From JAEUMY01 sp033764435 (GTDB lineage Bacteria > Pseudomonadota > Gammaproteobacteria > Burkholderiales > Usitatibacteraceae), in the NCBI GenBank assembly GCA_033764435.1, contig JANRIX010000022.1:124001-188000 (forward strand): 64,000 nt of DNA. The letters run 5' to 3'. Position 1 is the stretch's first letter, and each line of letters starts with the position of its first letter. The position numbers were made by a program, and so were the translations under genes. Shown piece after piece: positions 7,654 to 16,864 of this stretch. The notes under the pieces are model-generated. The model made no database searches. It saw nothing but the letters and a program-made list of their open reading frames with translations, and had not been told where the DNA came from.

Positions 7654-9423
7654 ATGGACTCCACGCCTCCCGCTCAGGACCCAGTCGCCGCGCCCCGTGC
7701 GCGGCAGGCGGTGTTGGCGGCGACGGTGAACCGCTGGCTGGGCAACGACAGCATTCTGCTCACGAGGCAGCAGCGGGTCGCGGCGTATCTGCTCGCGTTT
7801 CTGGTCTTCCTCTCGGTGAGCGGCGCCTACTGGTTTCTGTCCTGGCAGCGCGAGATGGCAAGTGAGCATGCGCGCATGCGCGCCCTCGTGGACATGGGCG
7901 CCTATGCCGTCAACAGCTATCTCAAGACGCTGGAGAAGGCCATCGGCGCGGAGGCGGCCGCGATCATGGCTGCGGGCATTCCTGCCGACACCGGTGAGCG
8001 CCTCGCTGCGTTCAAGCAGCGCTTTCCCGAGTTCCAGATCATTGTGTTCACCGAGGCCGAGGGCCAGAATCTCTACAGCAGCGAGCCGGTCGCGGGGCCG
8101 CTGCCGAATGTGGGCAAGCTGCCGTCGTTCGTGGACGCGCGCGAGAGGCTCAGGCAGGGCGCCGTCATGGACATCGGCCGGCCATACTTCGGTCCCATCT
8201 CCAAGGCATGGGTGACCCATCTGCGCTACGGCATCCGGGACGATTCCGGTGCGTTGAAGTACATCCTCGTGGCCGGGCTGTATCAGACCCGCGCCCAGGA
8301 ATTCTGGCGTGATGTGCCCATGCGGAACGAATCGGCGATGGGCCTCATGCGCGATGATCGCTACATCGTGGCGCGGCACCCGCTGCCGGCACTGCCCAGC
8401 GAGAACATCTTCAAGCAGCCCGCCACGGGCACGCTGGCGCGCCATCTCGTGGACGCCAACTTTCCCGAGTCGGGCCAAGTTTCCGGGATCAATTCATTCA
8501 CCGGAATCGCAAGCACAAACGTCTACCGCCGTTTGCGCGACTATCCGCTGACGATGTATCTCACCCAGCCGGACAAGCTGCTGGTCAGCGAATGGTGGCG
8601 AGCGTCGTGGCCCACCTATCTGCTCATCCTGATGGTATTCGTGGGTTCGGTGGTGACCATTCGCTGGATGGGCCATGCGCAAGTGGCACTCCACCAGGAG
8701 CGGGAGCGGCGCATGATTGAGCTGGAGGGCCTGGCACGCTCGCTGAAGGAGAGCAACGCCGGGCTGGAATCGGCCAATGCCGAACTGAATGCTTTCACCT
8801 ACAGCGTGTCCCACGATCTGCGTGCACCCATTCGCGCGATCGAGGGCTTTGGCGCGCTGTTGGAAGAGCGCATCGCCGATCTTCCGGACGAGGAAGCGAA
8901 GCATTTGCTGAGTCGGGTGCGTTGCAGTGCGCGACGCATGGGCGAATTGATGCAGGACCTGCTCGATCTGTCCCTCTACAGCAAACAGGAAATGCAGCGC
9001 GAGCAAGTGGACATGCGTGCCGAGGTTGCGACAGTGATCGAGGAACTTGACCGTGGTGGCGGACAGGCGAATATTCGCCTGGGCAACCTGCCGCCGGCGG
9101 TGGCGGATCGCGTCCTCATCCGCCAGGTGTGGATGAACCTCATCGCCAATGCCTGCAAGTACTCTGGCAAGGTCGCGCAACCGGTCATCGAGATCGGCTG
9201 GCGTGATGGCGCCTATTACGTGCAGGACAACGGCGCCGGGTTTGACATGCAGTATGCCGACAAGCTGTTCAAGGTCTTCAACCGCCTGCATCGCGATTCC
9301 GAGTTTCCCGGGACCGGGGTGGGGCTCGCGATCGTGAAGCGCATCGTCGATCGGCATCAAGGCAAGGTCTGGGCCGACGCCCGTCTGGGCGAAGGCGCGA
9401 CCTTCTACTTCACCGTCGGCTGA
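7654..9423 (+). CDS. Membrane sensor histidine kinase, Cph1-like kinase core (copy 2)
   Basis: 589 residues. Same architecture as the kinase at 4859: N-terminal membrane segment (about 40-65), periplasmic sensor sharing the blocks RLAAFK.RFP.FQI and PYFGP, second membrane segment near 320-340, HisKA with H387 (VSHDLRAPIRAI), HATPase with NLIANACKYS, QDNGAGFD and GTGVGLAIV. The two kinases are clear paralogues that flank the BLUF gene. I chose the ATG at 7654, because residues before it do not look coding; the ribosome site is weak. No receiver is fused. The Rcp1-like regulator at 16340 is a possible partner by family type. Confidence 0.88.
   Translation: MDSTPPAQDPVAAPRARQAVLAATVNRWLGNDSILLTRQQRVAAYLLAFLVFLSVSGAYWFLSWQREMASEHARMRALVDMGAYAVNSYLKTLEKAIGAEAAAIMAAGIPADTGERLAAFKQRFPEFQIIVFTEAEGQNLYSSEPVAGPLPNVGKLPSFVDARERLRQGAVMDIGRPYFGPISKAWVTHLRYGIRDDSGALKYILVAGLYQTRAQEFWRDVPMRNESAMGLMRDDRYIVARHPLPALPSENIFKQPATGTLARHLVDANFPESGQVSGINSFTGIASTNVYRRLRDYPLTMYLTQPDKLLVSEWWRASWPTYLLILMVFVGSVVTIRWMGHAQVALHQERERRMIELEGLARSLKESNAGLESANAELNAFTYSVSHDLRAPIRAIEGFGALLEERIADLPDEEAKHLLSRVRCSARRMGELMQDLLDLSLYSKQEMQREQVDMRAEVATVIEELDRGGGQANIRLGNLPPAVADRVLIRQVWMNLIANACKYSGKVAQPVIEIGWRDGAYYVQDNGAGFDMQYADKLFKVFNRLHRDSEFPGTGVGLAIVKRIVDRHQGKVWADARLGEGATFYFTVG
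9067..9078. repeat. Iterated palindrome GCGAATATTCGC, copy 3 (inside kinase)
   Basis: Exact copy inside the kinase gene, read as Ala-Asn-Ile-Arg. The symmetry extends to 16 bases (AG before, CT after). Confidence 0.9.
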
Positions 9424-9482
9424 TCCAGTCTTCCCGGCCCCCGCCGGCGTTCCGCGAATCCGCCGGATTCCCCCGCTGGCTA

Positions 9483-9499
9483 GACCGGAGACACCGGTC
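9483..9499. repeat. Inverted repeat in the flhB leader region
   Basis: Perfect 6-base arms, GACCGG and CCGGTC, around a 5-base spacer, 59 bases after the kinase stop and 145 bases before flhB. It could be an operator for the flhB operon or a weak terminator of the kinase gene; there is no T-run. The rest of the 9424-9644 gap holds a short direct repeat (CGCCCGAGA twice) just before flhB. Confidence 0.4.
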
Positions 9500-9644
9500 A
9501 GTGGGAGATTAAGGGCCGATTTTCCGCGCTATTCCCGCCCTGTGATCGGGGCCGACATCTCAATAATGGGCTCATCCGAAAAGCGGCCCGCACTCGTGCC
9601 GGCCAGCCAAAACGCCCGAGAAATAGCCTGAAAAAGCGCCCGAG

Positions 9645-10781
9645 ATGTCAGAAGACACCGAAAAGCAGTTACCAGCGACCCAGAAACGGCTGGATGATGC
9701 CCGCGAGGAAGGCAATGTGCCGCGCTCGCGCGAGCTGGGTGCCGCCGTCCTGCTGATGGGCGCGGGCGGCATGATGGTCGCCACGGGCCCGGGCCTCACC
9801 AGCCAGTTCGCGGGGCTGCTTGAGCAGGGCCTCGTCTTCAACCACGCCACGCTGGTCCAGCCCGCGCTGATGGGAGAGCGGCTGGTCAGTTTCGGCCTGG
9901 CCGGGCTGTTGGCGGTGCTGCCGCTGATGGGTGCGCTCGCCGTGGCCGCAGTCGGTTCCAATCTTGCGCTGGGCGGCTGGAATTTCAGCTGGAAGGCCGT
10001 CAATCCCGACTTCAATCGCCTCAACCCCATCAGCGGGCTGGGGCAGCTTTTCTCCTGGCATGGCGCTGGTGAGCTGTTCAAGGCAGTGATGAAGGCTGGA
10101 CTCATCGGCGGTGTCGCTTTCTCGCTGATCCAGTCCGATCTCGCGACCTACAACGCGACGCTCTCAGTGTCTTCGACCCGTTCCGCCGTGGCCGTGGTCG
10201 GCGAACTGGCCGGCAAGTCTTTCCTCATCCTCGCGGCGCTGCTCATCCTCGTCGCCGCGGTCGACGTGCCCTTTCAGTGGTGGCGCTATCACGCCAATCT
10301 GCGCATGAGCCTGGAAGAGGTGAAGCGCGAGCATCGCGAAAGCGAAGGCGACCCGCATCTCAAGGGCCGCATTCGTCAGCAGCAGCGCGAAATCGCTCGC
10401 CGCCGCATGATGGATGAGGTGCCCAAGGCCGATGTGGTCATCACCAACCCGACCCACTTCGCGGTGGCGCTGTCCTACAAAGACCATGGCATGCGCGCGC
10501 CGAAAGTCGTGGCCAAGGGCCGTGACCTGGTGGCGGCACGCATCCGTGAACTGGCGGCCGAGAACGGCGTGACGCTGGTGTCCGCACCGCCGCTGGCCCG
10601 CGCGCTGTACAAGCATGCCGAGATCGGTGACGAGATTCCGCAGGCGCTGTTCGGTGCGGTGGCCCAGGTGCTGGCGTATGTGTTCCAGCTTCGCCGTTGG
10701 GCGCCGGGCCTCGGCCCGATGCCTCAGGCGCCAAGCGAGATTCCCGTGCCCGATGAACTCAGCGTGCCGGAGGTTGCATGA
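9645..10781 (+). CDS. flhB: FlhB, flagellar export switch protein
   Basis: 378 residues. The N-terminal half has the usual membrane segments of the flagellar type III export gate, and the C-terminal half is the cytoplasmic switch domain with the self-cleavage motif NPTH at 268-271. FlhB changes export specificity from hook to filament proteins. The start has a weak ribosome site. The stop overlaps the flhA start by four bases (ATGA), the first of three overlapping junctions in this operon. Confidence 0.96.
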   Translation: MSEDTEKQLPATQKRLDDAREEGNVPRSRELGAAVLLMGAGGMMVATGPGLTSQFAGLLEQGLVFNHATLVQPALMGERLVSFGLAGLLAVLPLMGALAVAAVGSNLALGGWNFSWKAVNPDFNRLNPISGLGQLFSWHGAGELFKAVMKAGLIGGVAFSLIQSDLATYNATLSVSSTRSAVAVVGELAGKSFLILAALLILVAAVDVPFQWWRYHANLRMSLEEVKREHRESEGDPHLKGRIRQQQREIARRRMMDEVPKADVVITNPTHFAVALSYKDHGMRAPKVVAKGRDLVAARIRELAAENGVTLVSAPPLARALYKHAEIGDEIPQALFGAVAQVLAYVFQLRRWAPGLGPMPQAPSEIPVPDELSVPEVA

Positions 10782-12895
10782 GCACCGTCGCAGCTTCGGC
10801 CAGCGTCAGCAACGCGCCACCCGCCACTCCGGGCGGCCTGTTGAACGCGCAGACCCTGCGCGGACTCGCCGTGCCGCTCCTCATCGTGCTGATTCTGGCG
10901 ATGATGATCCTGCCGTTGCCGGCCTTGATTCTGGATCTGCTGTTCACCTTCAACATCGCGCTGGCCATGATGGTGCTGATGGCGGCGCTCTACGCCAAAA
11001 AGCCGCTGGACTTCTCCTCCTTCCCGGCCATCCTGCTGCTCACTACGCTGCTCCGCCTCTCGCTCAATGTGGCTTCAACGCGCGTCGTGCTGATGCACGG
11101 GCACACCGGCCCGGACGCGGCGGGCAAGGTCATCGAAGCCTTCGGTCACTTCCTCGTCGGCGGCAATTTCGCCGTGGGCCTGGTCGTGTTCACCATTCTC
11201 GTGGTCATCAACTTCGTTGTGATCACCAAGGGTGCCGGCCGCATCGCGGAAGTCGCGGCGCGCTTCACGCTTGACGCGATGCCAGGCAAGCAGATGGCCA
11301 TCGACGCCGATCTCAATGCCGGCCTCATCGGAGAAGCGGAAGCCCGCCGCCGTCGCTCGGAAGTGGGCCAGGAGGCCGAGTTCTACGGGTCCATGGACGG
11401 CGCCTCGAAGTTCGTCCGCGGCGATGCCGTGGCGGGCATTCTCATACTGTTCGTGAACATCATTGGCGGTCTCGCCATCGGCATGATCGAGCACAACCTG
11501 TCACTCGCCACCGCCACCAACAACTACGTGCTGCTCGCAATTGGTGATGGTCTGGTGGCCCAGATTCCGGCGCTGATCATCTCCATGGCCGCAGGTCTGG
11601 TGGTGAGCCGCGTGGGCACAGACCAGGATGTCGGCACCCAGGTCATCAACCAACTCACCGGCGTGCCGCAGGTGATGTTGTTCACCGGCGGCGTGCTGGG
11701 TCTGCTTGGCATCATTCCGGGCATGCCGCATCTCGCCTTCCTCACGCTCGCCGCGATCATTGGCGGCGCAGGGTGGTGGTTGCGTACTCGGGCAATGCAG
11801 GCAGCGCCGAGTGCCGAAGTCGTGCCGACGGCTGCGGCGACTGAAGCCTCGCAGGAAGCGTCCCTGGAAGACGTGACGCCGATTGACGAACTGTCGCTGG
11901 AGGTGGGCTACAAGCTCATCCCGCTGGTAGACAAGAACCAGGATGGCGAACTGCTGAAGCGCATCAAGGCCATCCGCAAGAAGTTCGCGCAGGAAATCGG
12001 CTATCTGCCGCCCACGGTGCATATTCGTGACAACCTGGAACTGCCGCCCAACGGCTATCGCATCTCGCTGAAGGGTGTTGAAGTCGGCACCGGCGACCTC
12101 AAGATCGGCATGTACCTCGCCATCAACCCCGGCCATGCCACAGCGCAGCTGCCCGGCGTGGCCGGTGTCGATCCTGCTTTCGGTCTGCCCGCGACCTGGG
12201 TGGACGGCGCACAGCGCGATTACGCGCAGGGCACCGGCTACACCGTGGTCGATCCGGCAACGGTCGCGGCCACGCATTTGTCACATGTGTTGCACACGCA
12301 TGCCGGGATGCTGCTGGGCCGGAGCGAGTTGCAGCAGTTGCTAGATCATGTGGCCAAGGTCAACGCGCGGCTGGTGGAGGACCTCACGCCGAAACTCATC
12401 CCGCTATCCACGCTGCAGCGCGTGCTGCAGAACCTGCTGGACGAAGGCGTGCACATCCGCGACCTGCGAACCATTCTGGAAACGCTCACCGAGCACGCCG
12501 TGCGCACGCAGGGCGTGGAAGAGCTCACCGCAGCCGTGCGCGCAGCGCTGGGCCGGGTCATCGTGCAGCAGCTCTATGGCAAGGCGCCGGAACTCACCGT
12601 GCTCATGCTCGATCCGGAACTGGAGAAACTGCTCGCCCAGGCGGTGAATCCGCAGGGCGAGGCCCTGGGACTGGAACCCGGTCTGCTTGACATGCTGGCC
12701 CGAGAGGTGGCCACGGCCGCGGATCGCCAGGAAGCGTTGGGGAATCCGGCGGTGCTGCTGACTCAGGACCGGCTGCGCTCGCCGCTGGCCCGACTGTTCA
12801 AACGCAGCATCCCGGTGCTGAAGGTGTTGGCGCACGGTGAAATGCCCGACCACCGCACCCTGCGCGTGGTGGGCGTGATCGGAGGCAAGGCATGA
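10778..12895 (+). CDS. flhA: FlhA, flagellar export gate protein
   Basis: 705 residues, normal for the family. The N-terminal part has about eight membrane segments, with the FHIPEP-family cytoplasmic loop (RRSEVGQEAEFYGSMDGASK) near residues 190-210. The C-terminal cytoplasmic domain, from about 370, docks chaperone-substrate complexes. It overlaps flhB and flhF by four bases each, so the three are translationally coupled. Confidence 0.97.
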   Translation: MSTVAASASVSNAPPATPGGLLNAQTLRGLAVPLLIVLILAMMILPLPALILDLLFTFNIALAMMVLMAALYAKKPLDFSSFPAILLLTTLLRLSLNVASTRVVLMHGHTGPDAAGKVIEAFGHFLVGGNFAVGLVVFTILVVINFVVITKGAGRIAEVAARFTLDAMPGKQMAIDADLNAGLIGEAEARRRRSEVGQEAEFYGSMDGASKFVRGDAVAGILILFVNIIGGLAIGMIEHNLSLATATNNYVLLAIGDGLVAQIPALIISMAAGLVVSRVGTDQDVGTQVINQLTGVPQVMLFTGGVLGLLGIIPGMPHLAFLTLAAIIGGAGWWLRTRAMQAAPSAEVVPTAAATEASQEASLEDVTPIDELSLEVGYKLIPLVDKNQDGELLKRIKAIRKKFAQEIGYLPPTVHIRDNLELPPNGYRISLKGVEVGTGDLKIGMYLAINPGHATAQLPGVAGVDPAFGLPATWVDGAQRDYAQGTGYTVVDPATVAATHLSHVLHTHAGMLLGRSELQQLLDHVAKVNARLVEDLTPKLIPLSTLQRVLQNLLDEGVHIRDLRTILETLTEHAVRTQGVEELTAAVRAALGRVIVQQLYGKAPELTVLMLDPELEKLLAQAVNPQGEALGLEPGLLDMLAREVATAADRQEALGNPAVLLTQDRLRSPLARLFKRSIPVLKVLAHGEMPDHRTLRVVGVIGGKA

Positions 12896-14469
12896 ACGTG
12901 AAGCGCATCAAGGCCAAGACATCCCGTGAAGCGATGGTGCTGGTCCGCCAGATGCTGGGCGATGAAGCCGTCATCCTGTCCAACCGCAGTGTTGCCGGCG
13001 GCGTGGAAATCATGGCCATGCCGCACGATGAGTTGCGCGACGTGGCAGAGCCTGCGCACTTCGTCGCGCCACCGCCTGCGAGTTCACCGGCGAACCGCAC
13101 CACCCGCAAGGCTGCGTCCACCACACGCAGCGCGCCGGCGGCCAGGGAACGCCTGCCGCTCCGCGATTTCGCGGACGAGCTTGAGGAAGCCGAGCGCCCG
13201 CTCACCGGTGTCGCCGCCTATCGTCGACACGGGGGGCATGAAGCGCCGACTGCAGCATCCGTCCGAAAGACGCCGCATCCGACCACCGCGGGCGCAGCAA
13301 GCGGTTTCGCCGCGCCGACCGAGCAGCCCGCGCCCGGGGTGCTGCGCGGCCAGCCACGCAGGGCCCAGCACGCCACGCAGGACGGGGCTCAGGCGTCGAA
13401 GTTGCCGCCGGAGGCTGCAGCACCATCCGCGCAGCCTGCCGCAGGAATCAGTGAATCCGTCGCCCGCGAACTCGCATCCTTGCGCGCGCTGGTTGAAACC
13501 CAGTTGTCCGATCTCACTCTGCAAGGAATTGCAACGCGGGAACCGGCGCGCATGGCGGTCATGGGCGAGCTACTCAACAGCGGCTTTTCGCCGTTGCTCG
13601 CTCGCCGCGTGACGGAAAAATTTCCCGTGCATCTGGATGGCCGCGATGCGCGCGACTGGATGCAGGCTTCGCTGGTGCGAAATCTGCGTTGTGCCCGCGC
13701 CGAACAGGACCCGGTAGCGGTCGGTGGCGTGTACGCGCTGGTCGGCCCGACCGGTGTCGGCAAGACCACCACCATCGCCAAACTGGCCGCGCGCGCACTG
13801 GTGCGCCATGGTGCCACGCAGGTAGGGCTCATCAGCGCAGACAATTACCGCATCGGAGCGCAGGATCAGCTCGACTGGTATGGCCGCATGCTGGGCATTC
13901 CTGTGCGCCGTGTGCGTGATCAGGATGAACTGAAAGCGGCGCTGGCCGCATTTTCTGATCGCAAGCTGGTGCTGATCGATACCGCCGGCATGAGCCAGCG
14001 TGACGCGCAGGTGTCGGAGCAGACCGCGCTGCTGAGTGCAGAAGGTGTGAGGCGCATCGTGCTGCTGAACGCCGGCGCGCAGGCCGAGACGCTGGATGAT
14101 GTGGTCCGCGCCTACATTCCCGAGTCCGAGCGCGCGACGGCGCAGGCCATCGTGACCAAGCTGGACGAGGCGGTGAAGCTGGGCGGGGTGGTCGATTGCG
14201 CCATCCGCCGCCGGCTCACGCTGCTTTTCGTCACCACCGGCCAGCGCGTGCCCGAGGACATGCACCCGGCGCATGGACGGTATCTCGTTGACAAGGCATT
14301 GCGCCACGCCCAGTCGCCGGCTTTTGCCCGCCAGGCAGCGGAGCAGCGTCTGCAACTCGCCGGGACTGTCGCGCCGCAGGCCGCCAGCCCGCTCGTCATG
14401 CACAGCCAGAGCAACCACAAGCCTGCCGCAGCAAAGAACGCCACTCAAAAGGACAGCGCCCATGCTTAA
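12892..14469 (+). CDS. flhF: FlhF, SRP-type GTPase for flagellar placement
   Basis: 525 residues. The N terminus (MNVKRIKAKTSREAM) is typical of FlhF. A long low-complexity linker (about 60-180) leads to a helical N domain and the GTPase domain, with P-loop GPTGVGKT at 285-292, the DNYRIGAQDQL motif, and DTAGMSQRD. FlhF sets the site and number of polar flagella and is switched off by FlhG. The residues 480-525 tail is not conserved. Confidence 0.95.
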   Translation: MNVKRIKAKTSREAMVLVRQMLGDEAVILSNRSVAGGVEIMAMPHDELRDVAEPAHFVAPPPASSPANRTTRKAASTTRSAPAARERLPLRDFADELEEAERPLTGVAAYRRHGGHEAPTAASVRKTPHPTTAGAASGFAAPTEQPAPGVLRGQPRRAQHATQDGAQASKLPPEAAAPSAQPAAGISESVARELASLRALVETQLSDLTLQGIATREPARMAVMGELLNSGFSPLLARRVTEKFPVHLDGRDARDWMQASLVRNLRCARAEQDPVAVGGVYALVGPTGVGKTTTIAKLAARALVRHGATQVGLISADNYRIGAQDQLDWYGRMLGIPVRRVRDQDELKAALAAFSDRKLVLIDTAGMSQRDAQVSEQTALLSAEGVRRIVLLNAGAQAETLDDVVRAYIPESERATAQAIVTKLDEAVKLGGVVDCAIRRRLTLLFVTTGQRVPEDMHPAHGRYLVDKALRHAQSPAFARQAAEQRLQLAGTVAPQAASPLVMHSQSNHKPAAAKNATQKDSAHA

Positions 14470-15397
14470 CAGCCGCACACATCAAGCTGCCGGACTCGCC
14501 CAGTGGCGTGCACCGGATGCCGTTGTCCAGGATTCCGACAGCTTGAGGGGTCGCAACATGCCGGCCCGAATCTGTCGGCCGTTCCGCGTGATTCCGGTGC
14601 TGTCCGCGCTGCGTGGCGTCGGCCAGCGAACGCTGTTCCGTCAGATGGTGCTGGCCGATCTGAAAAGTGGTGGTCGGCCGCTCGCGCTGGACGAAGAGGA
14701 TGCAGTGTTGTCTGGATTGTTCGGCCTGACCGCTGCAGACCGCCCCGATCTGCTGGCGCATCTGGATGGTCACGTGCCGTTCGAGGCGCTGGTCGGCACG
14801 TCAGCCGAAGGGGCGCGCACGATTTCCGCTCGGAAAGGGCTCGCATCGCTGGCGCTCCGTCCCGTGGCGCTGGCCCGCTTTCTGGATCAGATGGCAGCCC
14901 GCCCGGAACGCATCACCACTCTCTGGATCAATGCGCGCGCATCACGCGATGGCGTGATCTCTGCGCTGGCTGAATTGGGCACCGAGGCTGTTGTGGTCAC
15001 GACTCCCGACAGCGATGCGATGACCGCGTCCTATCAGCTGGCCAAACGCTTGTCGGCGCGGCAGATGATGCAGCTCCGCATCCTCTACAACTGTGCAACG
15101 GCCGAGCAGGGCACGCGCGCGCACGAGGGCCTGGCCGATGCCGCACAGCGCTTCATCGGGCTGCGCATCGATTGCCTCGGCAGCGTGCCCTTCGATCCAT
15201 TGCTCCTGCGTGAAGGCGCGCCGCCACCGGGCGTGAGCCGCCGCCCGCTGCATCTGGCCACCGCAGGCGGCTCACGGCCCGCCATCGAGCGGGTGTTGCG
15301 CGAGCTGAATCGGGTCACGCCACCGAGTTCGCACGCCACCTATGCCAACGCGTCCACCCATTCGATCGCTTCCACCGTCGAACCCAGCAACGTCTGA
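14462..15397 (+). CDS. flhG: FlhG-like protein with degenerate nucleotide-binding site
   Basis: 311 residues, starting inside the end of flhF (8-base overlap). Position and N terminus (THQAAGL, matching the QA..L helix with which FlhG stimulates FlhF) identify it as FlhG/FleN. The place of the deviant Walker A motif (normally KGGVGKT) reads SALRGVGQRT at residues 48-57, with Gln55 where the catalytic-site lysine should be. The following segment (LKSGGRPLALDEED) still resembles the MinD fold. It probably cannot hydrolyse ATP, and may act only as an FlhF partner. Longer forms starting upstream would be entirely within flhF. Confidence 0.8.
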   Translation: MLNSRTHQAAGLAQWRAPDAVVQDSDSLRGRNMPARICRPFRVIPVLSALRGVGQRTLFRQMVLADLKSGGRPLALDEEDAVLSGLFGLTAADRPDLLAHLDGHVPFEALVGTSAEGARTISARKGLASLALRPVALARFLDQMAARPERITTLWINARASRDGVISALAELGTEAVVVTTPDSDAMTASYQLAKRLSARQMMQLRILYNCATAEQGTRAHEGLADAAQRFIGLRIDCLGSVPFDPLLLREGAPPPGVSRRPLHLATAGGSRPAIERVLRELNRVTPPSSHATYANASTHSIASTVEPSNV

Positions 15398-15410
15398 ACC
15401 GGAGATCGCC

Positions 15411-16124
15411 ATGTATACCCAAAACGGAACCCTGGACAAGAGCGAAACCATCCAGCGCTACTCGCCGCTGGTGATGCGCATGGCGCGTCATCTCATGGCC
15501 AAGCTGCCTGCCAGCGTCGAGATTGACGACATCGTGCAGGCCGGCATGATCGGTCTCATGGACGCCGCCAACCGCTACGAATCGGCGCAGGGCACCCAGT
15601 TCGAGACCTTCGCCACCCAGCGCATCCGCGGTGCGATGCTGGACGAATTGCGCCAGAACGACTGGCTGCCGCGCAGCCTGCGCAAGACCCAGCGCAAGGT
15701 GGAGAGCGCGATCAGCGCGCTGGAGCAGAAGCTTGGGCGCCCGCCGCAGGAGACGGAAATCGCAAAGGAAATGGGCGTGAAGCTTGCCGAGTATCAGGAG
15801 ATGCTGGCCGAATCGCGTGGCTATCAGCTCTTCAGTTACGACGACTTCATGGGCGAGGACAAGGATGAGCAGTTCCTCGAGCGCCATTGCCCCGATCCGG
15901 ACGCGGATCCGCTGGCGCAGCTCCAGGACAAGCGTTTCAAATCGGCGCTGGTGCAGGCCATCAAGGATCTGCCAGAGCGCGAACAGCTGCTGATGGGCCT
16001 GTACTACGAGCAGGATCTGAACTTCCGCGAAATTGCGGCAGTGATGGGCGTGACCGAATCCAGAGTGTGCCAGCTGCACTCGCAGGCGGTGGCACGACTG
16101 CGGGCAAAGCTCCGGGAGGGCTAG
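15411..16124 (+). CDS. fliA: FliA, flagellar sigma factor sigma-28
   Basis: 237 residues. Region 2 (YSPLVMRMARHL, DDIVQAGMIGLMDAA, FETFATQRIRGAMLDELR), region 3 (RKVESAISALEQKLGRPP) and region 4 (LPEREQLLMGLYYEQDLNFREIA, GVTESRVCQLHSQA) are all intact. GGAG sits 7 bases before the ATG. It directs late flagellar and chemotaxis transcription and is held by FlgM until the hook is complete. FliA-type promoters are visible elsewhere in this window. Confidence 0.97.
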   Translation: MYTQNGTLDKSETIQRYSPLVMRMARHLMAKLPASVEIDDIVQAGMIGLMDAANRYESAQGTQFETFATQRIRGAMLDELRQNDWLPRSLRKTQRKVESAISALEQKLGRPPQETEIAKEMGVKLAEYQEMLAESRGYQLFSYDDFMGEDKDEQFLERHCPDPDADPLAQLQDKRFKSALVQAIKDLPEREQLLMGLYYEQDLNFREIAAVMGVTESRVCQLHSQAVARLRAKLREG

Positions 16125-16152
16125 ACCCGGTATGCGCCGGCATCAGGAAAAG

Positions 16153-16179
16153 AGCGGCTTCTCAATGAATTGAGCCGCT
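16153..16179 (+). terminator. Stem-loop after fliA
   Basis: Seven-base arms AGCGGCT and AGCCGCT, with an inner CTCAA/TTGAG pairing, 28 bases after the fliA stop. It is followed by a T/A-rich stretch, not a clean T-run. It is the likely end of the flhB-fliA transcript. Confidence 0.6.
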
Positions 16180-16217
16180 GAAGCCTTAATTTGAATCAAC
16201 AAGCCGGAAACATGCAC

Positions 16218-16244
16218 TGAAAAATCCGAGAATTCTGCCGAAAT
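16218..16244 (+). promoter_or_regulatory. Weak FliA-type promoter candidate for the Rcp1-like regulator
   Basis: TGAAAAAT, 11 bases, GCCGAAAT. The spacing matches the better FliA promoters in the window but both boxes have mismatches. Confidence 0.3.
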
Positions 16245-16299
16245 GTTAAGAATGCCAATTGCAGACAAGTCGATTTCGGGTTTTAATTGGCCTACAAGA

Positions 16300-16320
16300 G
16301 TCTAGGTGAATCGCCTAGAC
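16300..16320. repeat. Perfect inverted repeat before the Rcp1-like regulator
   Basis: Seven-base arms GTCTAGG and CCTAGAC around TGAATCG, ending 19 bases before the GTG start. It could be an operator or an mRNA hairpin that limits ribosome access. Confidence 0.5.
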
Positions 16321-16339
16321 CCCCGGGGACGGTGCTGGA

Positions 16340-16756
16340 GTGAACAAGATACTGCTGGTTGAAGACAATCCGAACGATGCGGACTTGGCCAAGATGGCCA
16401 TCAGTCGCACGCCGTTCACCGGTCTGGTGACCCATCTCGAAGATGGCGTCGCTGCGGTCGAGTATTTGACTCGTCCCGATGCCCAGCTTCCCTTGGTTGT
16501 GCTGCTTGATCTCAAGCTTCCCCGTCTGAACGGTCTTGAAGTGCTGAAGCAGGTCAAGAACCATCCCGGATGCGCCAACGTGCCGGTTGTGATGCTGACC
16601 TCGTCGCGCGAGCTGGCCGATATCGAGGAAAGCTATCGTCTCGGCGTGAACAGCTATGTCGTGAAGCCGGTGAATTTCGATGACTACCAGCGCGTGATCC
16701 GCGAACTCATCGGTTACTGGACCGACATCAACCAGCCGCCGCTTGCCACTGCCTGA
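16340..16756 (+). CDS. Single-domain response regulator, Rcp1-like
   Basis: 138 residues starting at GTG. A lone receiver domain with E8-D9, phospho-acceptor D57 (LLDLKLPRLNG), the MLTSS motif and K in VVKPVNF, ending in the YW..I tail typical of the Rcp1 family. That family usually partners phytochrome-like kinases, such as the kinase cores at 4859 and 7654. There is no DNA-binding domain, so output is by protein contact. It is convergent with flgN. Confidence 0.87.
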   Translation: MNKILLVEDNPNDADLAKMAISRTPFTGLVTHLEDGVAAVEYLTRPDAQLPLVVLLDLKLPRLNGLEVLKQVKNHPGCANVPVVMLTSSRELADIEESYRLGVNSYVVKPVNFDDYQRVIRELIGYWTDINQPPLATA

Positions 16757-16807
16757 GGCTGCTGCCTGGGCAGCACACCAGCACACGCCCGCGTGATGCG
16801 CAGTCAT

Positions 16808-16836
16808 CGCCGCCTGCGAATATTCGCCAGGCGGCG
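16808..16836. terminator. Hairpin with the iterated palindrome in its loop
   Basis: Nine-base GC-rich arms CGCCGCCTG and CAGGCGGCG enclose copy 4 of the palindrome. A T-rich stretch follows on the + strand. It lies between convergent genes and probably ends the response-regulator transcript. Confidence 0.6.
16816..16827. repeat. Iterated palindrome GCGAATATTCGC, copy 4
   Basis: Exact copy at the centre of the hairpin at 16808-16836. Confidence 0.9.
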
Positions 16837-16864
16837 TTGTGCTCCTTTTGGGAAATCAGTCGGG

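Noticed and set aside
9515..9522. GCCGATTT before flhB as a FliA -10
   Set aside because: The base pattern at the -35 position (GGTCAGTG) does not match, and flhB is an early gene not expected to need FliA.
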